Below are positions 23,271 to 34,820 of a stretch of 64,000 nucleotides of DNA, one piece after another (positions within the stretch are counted from its first letter, which is position 1; every line of letters begins with the position of its first letter). The notes under the pieces are model-generated. The model was not told where the DNA came from, did not search any database, and saw only the letters and a list, made by a program, of their open reading frames with translations. The translations under genes were made by a program, and so were the position numbers. This DNA is from Rosa chinensis (taxonomy: Eukaryota; Streptophyta; Magnoliopsida; Rosales; Rosaceae), in contig NC_037093.1 in the NCBI RefSeq assembly GCF_002994745.2, positions 32,713,884-32,777,883 on the forward strand, read 5' to 3'.

Positions 23271-26200
23271 TTAGCGCCGTCTGTGGGAAGCCAATACATT
23301 GGCTTCGTCACCTTCCATGAGCTAAGTCTGCTTAGCGAAGCTTGAAGAAATTTCTTCCTTCTTTGAGTTTATGTTTGAATTAATGCTTCTTGGCGGCAAC
23401 TTTTGCCAAAACATGATCAACATTACTTCAGCGGTAAAACCAGAGCAGAAATTTGCAACTTAAAGGGCTAGTCAACTCCGGTCGACGCCAGTCAAGGGCA
23501 AGTCAACGCTCAACTCAAAGGTCAACGCTGACCTACACAAAAAAAAATTGTGCCAATTTGCTATGGACACCCAAAAAACTTCTCTGGGCACCCATGTTCA
23601 TTCTTCGAATCATGCATCAGCGGTACATTTCCCGCCAGCTACTCCCAGTAGAAGCAACCTCCACAGCTTCTCCGCTGACCGAGTCATCCTCCGCCGGAAA
23701 GACATCCGCCAACTCTACCAGTACACTCTGCTGGCATCCTCCTCCGCTGAGCTCCAAGCACTGCCGAACTCAAGGCGCTGACCATAGCGCCGCCAAGCTT
23801 CATTGCTCAACTCGTTACTCCACCCCGAGTTTACCGCTAGCAAGCTCTACCGCTGAGCACCACAACTTATTACCATTCTTCAATGGTCATCAGCGGCACA
23901 CTCCCGCCGACCATAGCACCGCTGGCCATGCTCCATTAAGCTTCACCACCAGCGGCTTTGCAGACTTAAAAACGGCAAATCCCCGCCAGCCTAGCTCCGG
24001 CCATGACTTCCGCTAGCTACCATCAGCGGCAAAGCAGGCTCCGCTCCTCTGGCCAAAATGCTCCGCTCCGCCAACCTCCTCCGCTGGGCCATATCTCCAC
24101 CGGGCAGCCTCCTCCTCAGCTTGTCGCACTGCCAAGAGCCTCCTCCAGGCTTCGATCAGTTGCGGCCAGTGAACCATCACACCTCCGCTGAGCAGCCCTC
24201 CACCGGCAAGGCTCTGCTGAGCAACTCATCCGGCAAAGCTTCCACTGAGCTCTAAGGATCCGCTGACCTCAGAGCCTCCGCTTAACTCGGCGTCTCCGCC
24301 GCACTCTGAGCCTCCGCCTAGCTCCAGGCCTGCTGTCTCCGCCTCCCTCTGAGTCTCCGACGAACTTGGGTCACCGCTGAGCAACTCCTGTTGGCACCCT
24401 CCACGGACAAGCTCCGCTGACCATGGGCAATGCTAGTCAAGCACCACTGGCTCAAACTCTCCGCTGAGCAAGTCCGTCAACAAGCCGGCCGCCACCAACA
24501 TCTCCTTCCACTGGCCTCCTCCGCTCACATGCCGAGATTTTCATTTTGGTTCCTTGGCAGTCAATCTTCTCGACCTTCAGCCGCTCACATTGACGCAGCT
24601 CTCTGGCAAAACCAGAGAACATGATGAGTTTTCAAAACCACGTTTGAACTTATTTTATATATGCTTCCACGCATGCTTCCACGTTCGTACTCTGATATGC
24701 TTTGACTAAAAGGATAGGATTCTCTTGTTTTATCTCTCTGGAATAAAGCATCACGTGTCCACACCTAAGCATGACTATTGCCTGCTGCCTACACGTCCAT
24801 GACCAAAGCATATATTATATTTTTTGCTTGCAACGCTGGTGGCTTATTGTATTCAACACGTGATGAGCCTTGCATGCACATGCCATGCATTTGAAATCAG
24901 TAGCTTGTACATGCATATTATTATAAACCCATGCCAGTCCCATGAGACCATGACAAGTACACATCCAATTTGCTATGCCATACATATCCTACGCACATAT
25001 CCACATAACTTTACAAACAAAACTTGTCATCTGTACACTTAGTTTTTTGATAATCAAAAAGCTGACAAGGGCTCATGCTTTTGACCAGATAGTTTATAGC
25101 CACCAACTTATATACACACATATATAATTATATATAAGGCTATCGCGTCCATATATGATATATCAAAGTGGGTTTTATCGGCATATACAAATTATTAGTG
25201 TTGATTTTACACACGTGTACTAATAACCTATTTTTCGTTGCAAGGAGACATAGTCACCGACCACCTCTCCAATTAGCGGAATCATCATCCTTCTACTATG
25301 GAACTTTGCCGGAGCAAGGGGGCGTCATGCTTGGACAACTCCAACATGATTTGGGTACTTACAATGATTCCAATTCAAACCCACTCCAAATCGGCATAAG
25401 ATAAGTCACTATATCTTCCTTTACGCTCTTTCAATTTGAGCTAGTGCCATGCCAATACTACTTCTAAGCATGCCTACAGAATATCATACTTGATATATCT
25501 TTACATGCTTCCATAACTTTTAAGCATGCCTACAACATTTCGTAGATTTGGCAACACTTTCTATATCTCACATACTAGATATGCCATGCTTCACATACCG
25601 ATCTCAATGATCCTTTAGTATCTACAAAAATGCAAAAATGATATTAGCATCCACATTACAAGTATATGCTAGACACATATGCCATGCTCCTATTTTAATT
25701 GCAACTCAATTACAAAAACATGGGACACTCAAACAGAATATTATTACTTGCTCTATTTGTTTGTCATGTTTCATACAAGTACAAACCTTACGAGTCTGTG
25801 GTCACCGCTAGGCGGTAAGGCAACGACTCATAATGACAGTGACCGCTACGCGGCATTGCAGTCAAGTTTCTCCTCCGAGAAATAGTAAAGGGACTAGTTA
25901 ACACAGCCCACGGCAGCCATTGATCCGGCAGTTAACCTCGACGCTTGGGTACCAAAGATTGGGCTCGCTACCCAACACCCTTTGCTCCGTGCAGCTCCCC
26001 CTCAACAAACAATTTACCGACCATTAGGGGGTCCGTCGTGGCTGGGGAGTGGGGGACTCCCTGGCGGGCCTAGCAGGGGCCCACCCGAAAGGACAAAAGC
26101 GTTCGCTCCGACTAATTCTAGATGGACGACGCACTCGCACTAATTATGCTTGATATACGGCACAAAGCTACGCTTTGGTATCAACCCGCAAGAACACCCT

Positions 26201-26295
26201 CCTTGACTGGGGACTTCGGGGACTTGTACATACAGCCCAGCATAATTAGCAACGGTCACGCTCATGCCTCAGGGCATCACCTTCGAGCTACCCGT

Positions 26296-26510
26296 TAAAG
26301 CCTCAGCAGCATCCTTGAGCTCTCACGCTCTCGCCGCAGCGGTACCGCCGAGCTGTTTTGCTCTCGGCTCAGCGGCATCCACCAGCTCTCACGCTCTCGC
26401 CGCAGCGGTACCGCCGAGCTGTTATGCTCTCTGCTCAGCGGCATCCACGAGCTCTCACGCTCTCGCCGCAGTGGTACCACCGAGCTGTCGTGCTCTCGCC
26501 GAAGCGGTAC
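26296..26510 (+). repeat. Tandem repeat, ~66-bp unit, about three copies
   Basis: Units start GCTCTCACGCTCTCGCCGCA and continue through GGTACCGCCGAGCTGT and CTCAGCGGCATCCAC. They sit inside the non-autonomous LTR element and differ from the next array downstream. Confidence 0.85.
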
Positions 26511-26636
26511 TCATGAGTTTTCCGCTCTCGCCTTCTCGGCACCCCCGAGCTTCCGCTCACGAGCTTACCATTCACGCCTTCGCGGTACCCTTGAGCTTCT
26601 GCTCACGAGCTTACAGCTCACGTCTTCCCGGCAAAC

Positions 26637-27165
26637 CATGAGCTTCCGCTCATGCCTTCCCCGCACCCCCGAGCTTACCGCTCATGCCTTCCCGGCACCC
26701 CGAGCTTTCCGCTCATGCCTTCCCGGCAACCCACGAGCTTCCCGCTCATGCCTTCCCGGCACCCATGAGCTTCCGCTCATGCCTTCCCGGCACCCTGAGC
26801 TTCCCGCTCATGCCTTCTCGGCAACCCACTAGCTTCCGCTCATGCCTTCCCGGCACCCCCGAGCTTCTCGCTCATGCCTTTCCGGCAACCCACGAGCTTC
26901 CACTCATGCCTTCCCGGCACCCTCGAGCTTACCGCTCAGGCCTTCCCGGCAACCCTTGAGCTCCCTCTCATGCCTTCCCGGCAACCCTTGAGTTCCCGCT
27001 CATGCCTTCCCAGCAACCCTCGAGCTTCTGCTCACGAGCTCCCGCTCATGCCTTCCCGGCAACCCTTGAGTTCCCGCTCATGCCTTCCCAGCAACCCTCG
27101 AGCTTCTGCTCACGAGCTCCCGCTCATGCCTTCCCGGCAATCCTCGAGCTTTACACTCATGTCTA
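26637..27165 (+). repeat. Tandem repeat, ~30-bp unit, many copies
   Basis: About 16 irregular units of GAGCTTCCGCTCATGCCTTC followed by CCGGCACCCC or CCGGCAACCC, with some higher-order duplication (two copies of a ~78-bp block around 26990-27130). The open frames here only reflect the repeat. Confidence 0.88.
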
Positions 27166-27693
27166 CTCGACACACCACACGTTAATGGAACATTGAATTC
27201 TTCTACCATTTGTCGCTTGCGACAAATTGAATTCTTTTCGCGTTCCATTAATACGAGAGACAAATAAACAAACACAAGCGTTCACGTATTCATCATTCAC
27301 GAATTACAAACGTTTACCTTCGCAGCGCTCATGCAACTTACATTTATCATATGCAATCCATATGCTCACACGACCATACGCGTTCTCGAGTTTGTATGTC
27401 ATAATCGATCATACTCGGCACCATTCGAGTGTATACATCAACATATATCACGAACCCCATACGTTCATATATGCCAACGCATATAAGTGCAACTCACATT
27501 TGTTGCCCAATGCAACGAGCATCCTACATATGCCTGTTTTTTGTCTTTGTTTTGCAGGTTAACGAGTCCCTTCTTGCTTAAGGAGTTCGGGGACTTGTAG
27601 GGGCTCTGTGCCGCCCGGTCACTTATGCTTGATTACTTCATGATTATAACTCCCCAACCAAGAAGCTCCTCTTGCTTGCGGACTTCGGGGACT

Positions 27694-28181
27694 TGTAGAT
27701 ACCTCTACTAGCATGACTAGTTTGCTATCTCACCAAGCATAAGTAACACCTTCTTTGGGACACCCACAAGCCATGGTGAGGCCCAACCGCTACTTGCATC
27801 TTGTAGCCCTATGTTCAAGTTATGCTACGGTATCCGGAAGTCACAAATCCGTCGCCGGAAAGCCACCTTTCCGGCCTTGCCAAGTTGCCTCCACAATATG
27901 CTTTTCTACACTAGAATAGTTATCTTTGCTTGTCCCACATCGAAAACCATGTAAAGGAGATGGCTTCCTTCACTTATAAAAGGAATGCCTCCTCCAACAA
28001 CTAAGACCATCCCATTACATCTTTTGTAATCCCCTTGGGCCGCAAGGCTCAACACACTAGTGTAGCATTCAAGTGGACGTAGTTTCCCACTAAGGCGGGA
28101 GACGAACCACTATACATCTTGTGTCACTCTCTCTCTCTCTTTAAAGCTAACTAGGGATTCCACGGATCACTAACGTTAACA
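27694..28181 (+). repeat. Right LTR of the Tat-derived element
   Basis: 488 bp from TGTAGATACC to GTTAACA, with a TATA box at 27974-27983. It matches the left LTR closely; differences are mostly transitions, for example GCTATGC to GTTATGC and GGGAAGCC to GGAAAGCC. Confidence 0.92.
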
Positions 28182-28499
28182 TATTCCAAATAGTGTTAAC
28201 AAAGATATGAAATTCCATAATCCGGTCGACTATCTGTTTTGGTCAGAAATTAAAGTAGGACTCATTATTCTCTGCATAATGAAATATATGGGCTTCATTA
28301 CAAAACGTCAAAACAAAACAAGAAAGACAATAAAAGTTTATGCAGCAGGCTTGTCCATTTTAGTCCAGACAAATCACTGCTGATGGACTTTTGCTAGTGA
28401 TGGATATTTGATGAATCAAGATAAATAAGCATACCGCAGATGCAACCATATTGATGGACAAAATAAACGACAAAATCTGAATGAAGTTGGAGTTCAAAG

Positions 28500-29910
28500 A
28501 TGTGGGGCCAAAACAAGGAATAACTAACCCGATCTAAGAAATACTTGGCAACTTATGGAAGACAATGTAATTCCTCCCTTCTTTTGTATGTTTCCTGGAT
28601 GGCAGAATCTTTCCATACTTCATCGACTACTGTTTCAAAATAAATTCATTTCACAGTCAACCACTGCTCTAATGGTCATTCATGCCTACAAGCAGAAAAC
28701 CAAATAAGAAAATCTTGCACATCTCTAACAATTGTAAACATGTTTCCTCTACAATGTTCAAAAAAACATATGTACTATTCAACATCGGCTGTTCTGCACC
28801 TTTTACATATTGCTTTGAATCATGAGCTTCATGTTCTGCACCTTTTCGGGAGTGAACTCGTTCCCATATAAGAACTTGGCCTAGTTCATGGAAAAAACGA
28901 ACGATAAACCAAGCATTTCTAAAATGTCCTACAATTTAAACAACATTACACTGGTTAAGCCAATGTAAAGAAATACTGGAGCAAAAGTAGCAAAATGTAA
29001 ACTCACCTGCTTGAAGATGGTGCTAGTTCCAGATCCCTCCAGATCAAATAACAAAATTTTTTGAACTCTTGCCTGATCCAAGTATTCAGGGATGGACCTA
29101 CTTCAAGGTTGTGTCATAGGATCTTCTCTTGCCCCATTTTGATTACGAGATGGTACAGGCAATGAGAATAATGAACAAATGAAACGGATGGGTGCCTGCT
29201 TGACAAAAACCAAACTGCAATTGTATAAAAATTCAACTCAAACTCATTTGTCTAAATTTAAACTCCCACAAAACAACAGGATTCCAATATTCACTTGTAC
29301 GAGAGAACCTTTCCCCATATGTTTCTTTTAAAATTATTCTGCCCTTCCTCCTCATATGTACCATCTTCATACACCAAGAAATCAGTATCTGGAGGGCACT
29401 GCACTTTGGCCAGCTGCAATGCAAGAATTAATAAGCTCAGACAATTAACAAATAAGTTCATTCAACTGCGAGCTTTTGGTTAATGATTTTGCATACCTTG
29501 AGCACCCTAAGCTCAATCTTTGTGATCTCTTTGCCATTCATGAATACATTAGTGTTCCCATTGCTGGCATCAGCCCGAAGCTTACCCCCAACATTCAGTT
29601 TCGGAGTAATGATACAATCAGGCTTCTCTTCCTCCTGAAATCAAATACACAAATACAACGAAACACAAATCCACAAAAGAACAACAACGATAAACACAAC
29701 AAATGCTCATCCATTACCTTTCCCTAGAGGCCCGAGTCCTTATAGTACAAGTACTTCCCAGGCTTCAACTTCTAAGGAGGTACTTCACATCCCAAAATCT
29801 CACCTAGCTCTTCCTCCCTCAACTCCCTCCCATTCACAACCAACTGCTGCAGCCGGAGCTGATTGACCAGACACTCATATATTTCACCAATCTGGGTCTT
29901 CATATATTTC
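28500..29910 (-). pseudogene. XLG: Captured extra-large G protein (XLG) gene fragment with introns
   Basis: Minus-strand exons in gene order. About 29900-29735: LQQLVVNGRELREEELGE, then KLKPGKYLYYKDSG. 29634-29497: KPDCIITPKLNVGGKLRADA, SNGNTNVFMNGKEITKIEL, ending at a GT donor. About 29413-29310: [25 protein letters not shown]. 29103-29007: PEYLDQARVQKILLFDLEGS and GTSTIFKQ, the Gα P-loop region. About 28880-28800: AKFLYGNEFTPEKVQNMKLM. About 28640-28530: VWKDSAIQETYKRREELH and VAKYFLDR. These match the RING-like-to-Gα part of plant XLG proteins, which act as heterotrimeric G-protein alpha subunits. Stops and missing N- and C-terminal parts make it a non-functional copy. Introns remain, so genomic DNA, not mRNA, was captured. 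Confidence 0.88.
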
Positions 29911-31020
29911 AATTGCTAAATGTTATGTATCAATCATATTGTAATACAGAGTTTTGAAGTGCCATATTGTAATACAGAGTTTTGATTCATATAATTTTAG
30001 TAATCACATCCATAAACAATCACACAATGTCAAAAGCAAATATGAATATCAAGGATCCTTAGGGTACTGTAGTGGTGACAAGTGAACCTAAGTGAATGTC
30101 ATGACATCAAAATCAGGTAGTACATGCTTAAATGGAGGAAACATGAAGTCGACTTGTGCTTGGTGTAGAGTTGCTTGCCTCGGTAAGTGCCTTGAATCCG
30201 GGGTCCCTTTCAGTTTTCGCTCACAACATTTTTAAGAGAACCTCCAAATCAGATGTTAATAATCTCGTCAGTACCCAACCTATAAGAAGCAAAATCTATC
30301 ATTCTATTATCAAAAGTAGGAGCCCAAAATAGAAATCAAGTAAAAAGAGATTGGGAACAAACCCAGGACATCGAGTTTGAGGCTGTTCGTATGAAAACCC
30401 AGAAAGTTTTCAGCTTTGCTGCGAGGAAGAGAGCACGAATATCGAGTTTAAGGCTGTTCGTCTGAAAACCCAGAAATTCAAGGAGTTGTTCATCAAAGAT
30501 AGATCGATTGAAGATGTTCAAATCATGGAGATGTTCAAAGTCAAAACCCAGACAACTTCTTATCGACTCACAGTCGAGGAGAGAGAGGGTCGTAGACGCC
30601 TTGACGAGTCGACGGTCAAAGAGGGGGCTGAGAGGGGGAGGCCCACGGAGAGAGAAAGGAGAACGGCGAACGCAGCTCCGGCTTCGGCTGAACGAGAGAG
30701 AAGGAGGTAGAGAAGGAGGAGGAAAGCCGCCGGAGGTCGAGAAGGAGGAAGAGGAGGTCGTTGGCTGGTTTTTGTCGCTGTGGTTAGTTTGGGAATGAAA
30801 ATTGCGGTGGTTAGTCAATACTCAATACGAGTCTAGGATGAAATCTGACCAAGTGTTGGGAGGGAGTGAAAATTTGGCTCCCCTCTTACAAAATTTTAGA
30901 CTTAGTACTTTCGGCCTTTTTTTTAAATTTTGGATGAAAAGTGTAGACATCAGTCGAATATAAGAAACTATGTTAATCGTATGAATAGAAATCAGATTTT
31001 TAAGAACCGATGTTAGAAAA
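29911..31020. other. CACTA right subterminal part with GC-rich leader-like segment
   Basis: From 30336 to 30820 the minus strand has a 160-codon open frame starting MTNHRNFHSQTNHSD, Ser/Pro/Arg-rich, that resembles a 5' leader/first-exon region of a plant gene; I do not recognise it. A ~70-bp-spaced repeat (GAGTTTGAGGCTGTTCGTAT and GAGTTTAAGGCTGTTCGTCT) occurs at 30370-30475. The last 120 bp carry the subterminal words ACATCAGT, AACCGATGT and ACATCGG. Confidence 0.5.
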
Positions 31021-31064
31021 ACAATTTACATCGGATGATGTCTATTAACCGTATTCTAGTAGTG

Positions 31065-32619
31065 CGTAAGGTACATATTTGGTGATAATCTGTACTACTT
31101 GAGTGATGGCCCGTCTGCAGCGGTTCCCCATCTGATGCTCTTCAGTACTGGTATAATCATTGGGTATGTCGTGGTACTACGTGTGGGTCAGGGTGTAAGT
31201 CCTTTGAATTGTAGGGTTGCCCTGTAAGTTTATAGTGGAACTTGTTTAACTTCCTTGAGTTACAGTCTTTTGAGGAATGGGAAGCTCTGGATTGAACTCT
31301 GATCTAGTAGTCGAGGATAGTTTTCCTGGAAATGATATCCTTTGGTATGATTGTGGTTGCTTAGTTGTTGGCATCATGGTGTTTGATCCATACTTGTATC
31401 GAAGGTTGGTATGAGTATTAACTAGTAGTAGTTGTGCCTTCCTAAGTGGAATAGGCAGACCCTGTGTGTGGTTTGAATTTTTAAATTGTGTTATTGAGAA
31501 TGTTGTGTGGTGACATCATGTTACTAGGTGATGGATCTTCAAGGAGGTAGAGCTAGGGGCCGAGGCAGACCCTAGAGGTGGGGGTAAAGCCCAAGGTAGG
31601 GGCAGGATTCCTCCTGTTGAGGCGATCTTTGAGGATGAGATGGAGGCATCGTACGTTGTGCATCCTACTCTACCTATTGTGGATATTGTGGATGCCACTT
31701 GTTTATCAAAGTTGGCAAAGGAGATCTTGAGGCTGGGAGCAGTATTTTTCAAGGGAGGTACAGATCAAATGTTGGTAGATCAATGGATCGAGAACATGAA
31801 GAACTACTTTGAAATGGTCATCTGTGATGACACGGGGAAGAGGAACATAGCCTCGTATATGCTTTAGGACGATGCACGGGTGTAGTGGAACTGCACACAG
31901 AGAGTTATGGATGTGTCCACCATGACTTGGGATGAGTTTGTGAAACTTTTCAGGAAGAAGTACTTTCCGCCTTCCGTGAGGGAACAGTTGGAAAGGGAAT
32001 TCATCTCGCTAGTGCAAGGGGCTATGAGTGTGAGGGATTATGAGGCGAAATTCTCAAGGCTGTATCGGTTTGTGAGATAGATGGATGTTGAGAGTTTGGC
32101 TATGAAGTTTCAGCGGGGGCTGAATGCTTCAATTAGGCGAGATGTCGCTATTCTCGAACTAAATACGGTGGAGCTCATTTTGGCTAGGGCCTTGGCCATT
32201 CAGCAGGAGAACCAAACTTTTCAGAAACAGGAGTCGGCTGAGAGGGACTCCCAAAGGAAGGGAAAGGCAACTGCTGAGAGTAGTGAGGGAACAGATAATT
32301 TGGGTCCGTCTTGGAAGAGGTGGAGGACTTAACAGCAAGCGTCAGGTAGAGTGGTAGCTACACCAGCTGGGGTTGCACCTGTTGGGTAGGTGGCACCCAT
32401 AACATGTTATAACTGCAAGGAGGTGGGACATATGGCAAGGTAGTGTTTGAAGCCGAAACCTAGGACATGTTATAATTGCAGGCAGGTAGGGCATGTGGCC
32501 AGTGAGTGTATCCGGCCTCATGGTATGAGATAGAGGAATCAACAGAGGCAACAACCTCAAGCATGTATAATTCTGGGATTATATTGATTTTTAATTTTGT
32601 TTAAAATCGGGGCATGACA
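31065..32619 (+). pseudogene. Tekay-type gypsy gag fragment fused to 3' LTR end
   Basis: Leader sequence (31068-31530) is followed by a gag reading from about 31531: a Gly/Arg-rich start, then LAKEILRLGAVFFKGGTD and WIENMKNYFE, TWDEFVKLFRKKYFPPSVRE and DYEAKFSRLYRF. Two CCHC zinc knuckles follow (CYNCKEVGHMA with a damaged last Cys region; CYNCRQVGHVASEC). Stops occur at about 31866, 31893, 32080, 32330 and later, so it is dead. After the knuckles the sequence passes within ~50 bp directly to an LTR end (AAAATCGGGGCATGACA, ending 32619). Protease, pol and most of the 3' LTR have been deleted. Confidence 0.85.
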
Positions 32620-32734
32620 TATTCAACCCAATTAAGGTTCTACATCCTTTTATCGAATCTTTCTTGCAAGTTGCAAGGCATATACACATCCTATGAAACC
32701 TCCTCACCTTTCCAACCATTTCAGTCGTTGTCTC

Positions 32735-34820
32735 TGATACGCTGAAAACAAGCGCGCAATTTAACCCTGTAAAATGTAGTTGTCAGTATAGAATAAGTAG
32801 AGATCGTTCTAGCCGGGGATTGAGGGTACACTTGTAATTGCAAAAACAAATAAATAATTAATAAAAGTAAAAAGTATTATTTACAAAAATAAAACAAAGA
32901 ATAGAAATATATACAATTAAATACAAATAAGGGGGTTTAGGATTATTAAATAAATAAAATAAAGAAAACGTAAAAACATATATACAAGGTTGGAACACAA
33001 GGAATAAAGATCAAAACCACAATCATATGCATGAAATCCAATTACAATTCCTATAGTTGATTATCTATGTCATGAGAAAGAAGTTGACTATGTGAAACGT
33101 TAGAAAGCAAACGATTTCCCATTTTTTACTTTCATTGATTATTTAATCTAAGTGAAAGCACCTAAATCAATCCTATTGAACATGCAATCATAGTCTAGAA
33201 AGCTAGCTACTCAAGAACATATTCCATGCATGAAGAACAAAGAAAGGAAGTCAACCAAAGTGCACAACCTAGTATGAAAAAGTTCATCTATTTGAAATCC
33301 TCCTTAATCTATTTCGACTTTTGTCCAAAGCCTTTACCACTTATGAAATAGGTTCACAAAACTATTAGGTGAATTGTTTACCTAAATCTAGCACCAATTA
33401 CATGCATATATCCTAAAGTTGGCCACCAAAAAACATAAACATGCAAAAGTTTTCTGTAAAACAAAATCAATTAAGCAATCTCACATAAGCAACATAAAGA
33501 AATCACAACTTTATTTCAAAACACATAAACGGGCTTTAAACTTTTCCCTTAACGTCATGTTAACTAGAATTCATAACTCTACAAAATCAAACAAAGGAAA
33601 ACAAAAGAAAGTATGAAATACACCGTGAAAGATGGATGACAAGCCTTGAGGTGAAGAACTTGAAGATCCTTAAAAGCAAGCAATCTTCTAGGGATGACAC
33701 AAGGGTGGATGGCGGCTAGCATCTTGATGTATTGCATGACTTCTTCTCCTCCTTGCTTGAAATACAAAGCTTCTGAAGACTAGAGAATGGGGAAAATTTT
33801 TCTAATGTTTATTTTCTGAGGGAGAGAGGTGTGTTGTGATGTGTATAAAATGTCTAGCAATGAGGGGTATATATAGGGGGATGGCCAAGCTTCATGAATC
33901 TTCTTTTTAATTTCCCAAAGAATTATCTAGTCATGCCACACAGCTTCGACCAATCACAGAATGTCATGTCAGCTCTGTTGAGTCATCCAGCCAATCAAAA
34001 GCCTCCAAAATAAGTCCATAATCCTTCAAAATATATTATTGCTGATTTTCCCAAGATTTTATCTGATTTTTCTCTTAATTTTCGGCCAAAATACTCTTGA
34101 GTGATAATATGAATGAATCTGAACTTGTTTTGGACCTTTTCTCCCTTAAATCTCTCCATGGCGTCATTATCCTTGATCCTCTCTTGATTTTTGACATTAA
34201 CTCCATGATTTCCATCCATTTTTTACTGCAAAATCAAGATTTAATCCCCCAAAAATATCTCCAACGTCATCTTCTATGATCCTCTCTTGATTTTCACTGC
34301 AATAAGGGATTTTATTTTCCAAAAATCCCTCTTTTTACGTCCAACAACCCAAATTGATTAGGCTTTCACCATTTTGCCTAAATCCAAATTAATCTAGAAG
34401 ATTCTTGGGCCTTCATGTGTCATCTTCAAGCCATAAGGTCTCCTAGTGCCATCAGGACTCCTCACATTTCACCATTTTTCTTCATTTCTTCAACAATGCT
34501 TTTCCAGATGACTCAGGAGTCTTGTTTTGACAAAGTTTCTCTTCTGAACAGGATTTCCTGGTTGAATCAGAATTTCCTGTGTAGCCCTTGTGCCTTGTCT
34601 CAGCTATCTCTAACGTTTCGTAGATTCTCTTTCTCCTTTCAGCTTATTTCAGCTCCATTCTCTCCATGGGACCTAAAAATAGAAACTTTTATTAAAATTC
34701 CTAAAAATAGAAACTTGCTAAAAATAGACACTTTCCTAACAAGAAGGATTAAATTAAGGAAATAACTAAGTAAATATGAGGAAATAACATTTAAAATATC
34801 GCATTAAAATGCTTCTATCA
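32735..34820 (-). repeat. Solo Athila-type LTR (2,086 bp)
   Basis: TGATACGCTG at the left and TTCTATCA at the right give complementary ends. Flanks are GTCTC and ATCTC, a 5-bp duplication with one mismatch. Near the left end it shares CAATTTAACCCTGTAAAATG and TAGTTGTCAGTATAGAATAAG with the Athila LTR at 4909. No internal region remains, so the two LTRs of a full element recombined. Short AT-rich open frames inside are not genes. Confidence 0.88.

Larger units (their letters stand above)
23271..27693 (+). other. Interior of the Tat-derived element, non-coding
   Basis: Begins with the primer-binding site (23272-23289). From 23450 to 24620 it is C-rich with many CCGCTGAGC/CAGCGGCA words; open frames there (for example 23453-24016) are low-complexity Ser/Pro/Ala readings unlike any gag. 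From 24650 to 25900 it is AT-rich with no gene seen. From 25900 to 26260 it shares sequence with the Tat 3' region, including the Tat LTR start-like CTTGTACATACA. From 26290 it is tandem repeats. Near 27660 a purine tract (GCGGACTTCGGGGACT) precedes the right LTR. Confidence 0.7.
22781..28181 (+). mobile_element. Tat-derived non-autonomous LTR element (LARD-like), 5,401 bp
   Basis: Two near-identical LTRs (22781-23270 and 27694-28181) in direct orientation are flanked by a perfect 5-bp duplication TATTC (22776-22780 and 28182-28186). After the left LTR comes TTAGCGCCGTCTGTGGGAA, a Tat-like primer site. The 4.4-kb interior has no gag or pol. It shares long blocks with the Tat element at 17.8-18.2 kb (TTGGGCTCGCTACCCAACAC, GGGGAGTGGGGGACTCCCT, GGCCTAGCAGGGGCCCACCC), so it descends from a related Tat. 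It must rely on proteins of intact relatives. About ten substitutions separate the LTRs by eye, roughly 2%, so it is a relatively young insertion. Confidence 0.92.
21057..31064. mobile_element. Complete CACTA element carrying captured gene fragments (Pack-CACTA)
   Basis: Termini are CACTACTAGGATAAG at 21057 and, inverted, CACTACTAGAATACGG ending at 31064. A perfect 3-bp duplication CGT flanks it (21054-21056 and 31065-31067). Subterminal regions on both sides hold ACATCGGTT/AACCGATGT words. It is 10,008 bp, of which 5.4 kb is a later LTR-element insertion. I find no transposase in it; instead it holds an intron-containing XLG fragment and another unassigned piece, both on the minus strand. 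It therefore looks like a non-autonomous CACTA that picked up host genomic DNA, moved by enzymes made elsewhere. Confidence 0.88.

Noticed and set aside
26637..27165. CRISPR-like repeat array
   Set aside because: Units are contiguous ~30-bp tandem repeats without unique spacers, in a plant LTR element.
26264..27196. Ala/Ser/Pro-rich open frames
   Set aside because: They exist only because the tandem repeat units keep frame; no start context, family or conservation visible.
28500..29910. Functional XLG gene
   Set aside because: Stops at conserved positions, truncated at both ends, and enclosed by CACTA termini.
30336..30818. Ser/Arg-rich protein gene
   Set aside because: No recognisable domain, overlaps frames on the other strand, and lies in the leader-like subterminal zone of a CACTA; kept only as an unassigned segment.
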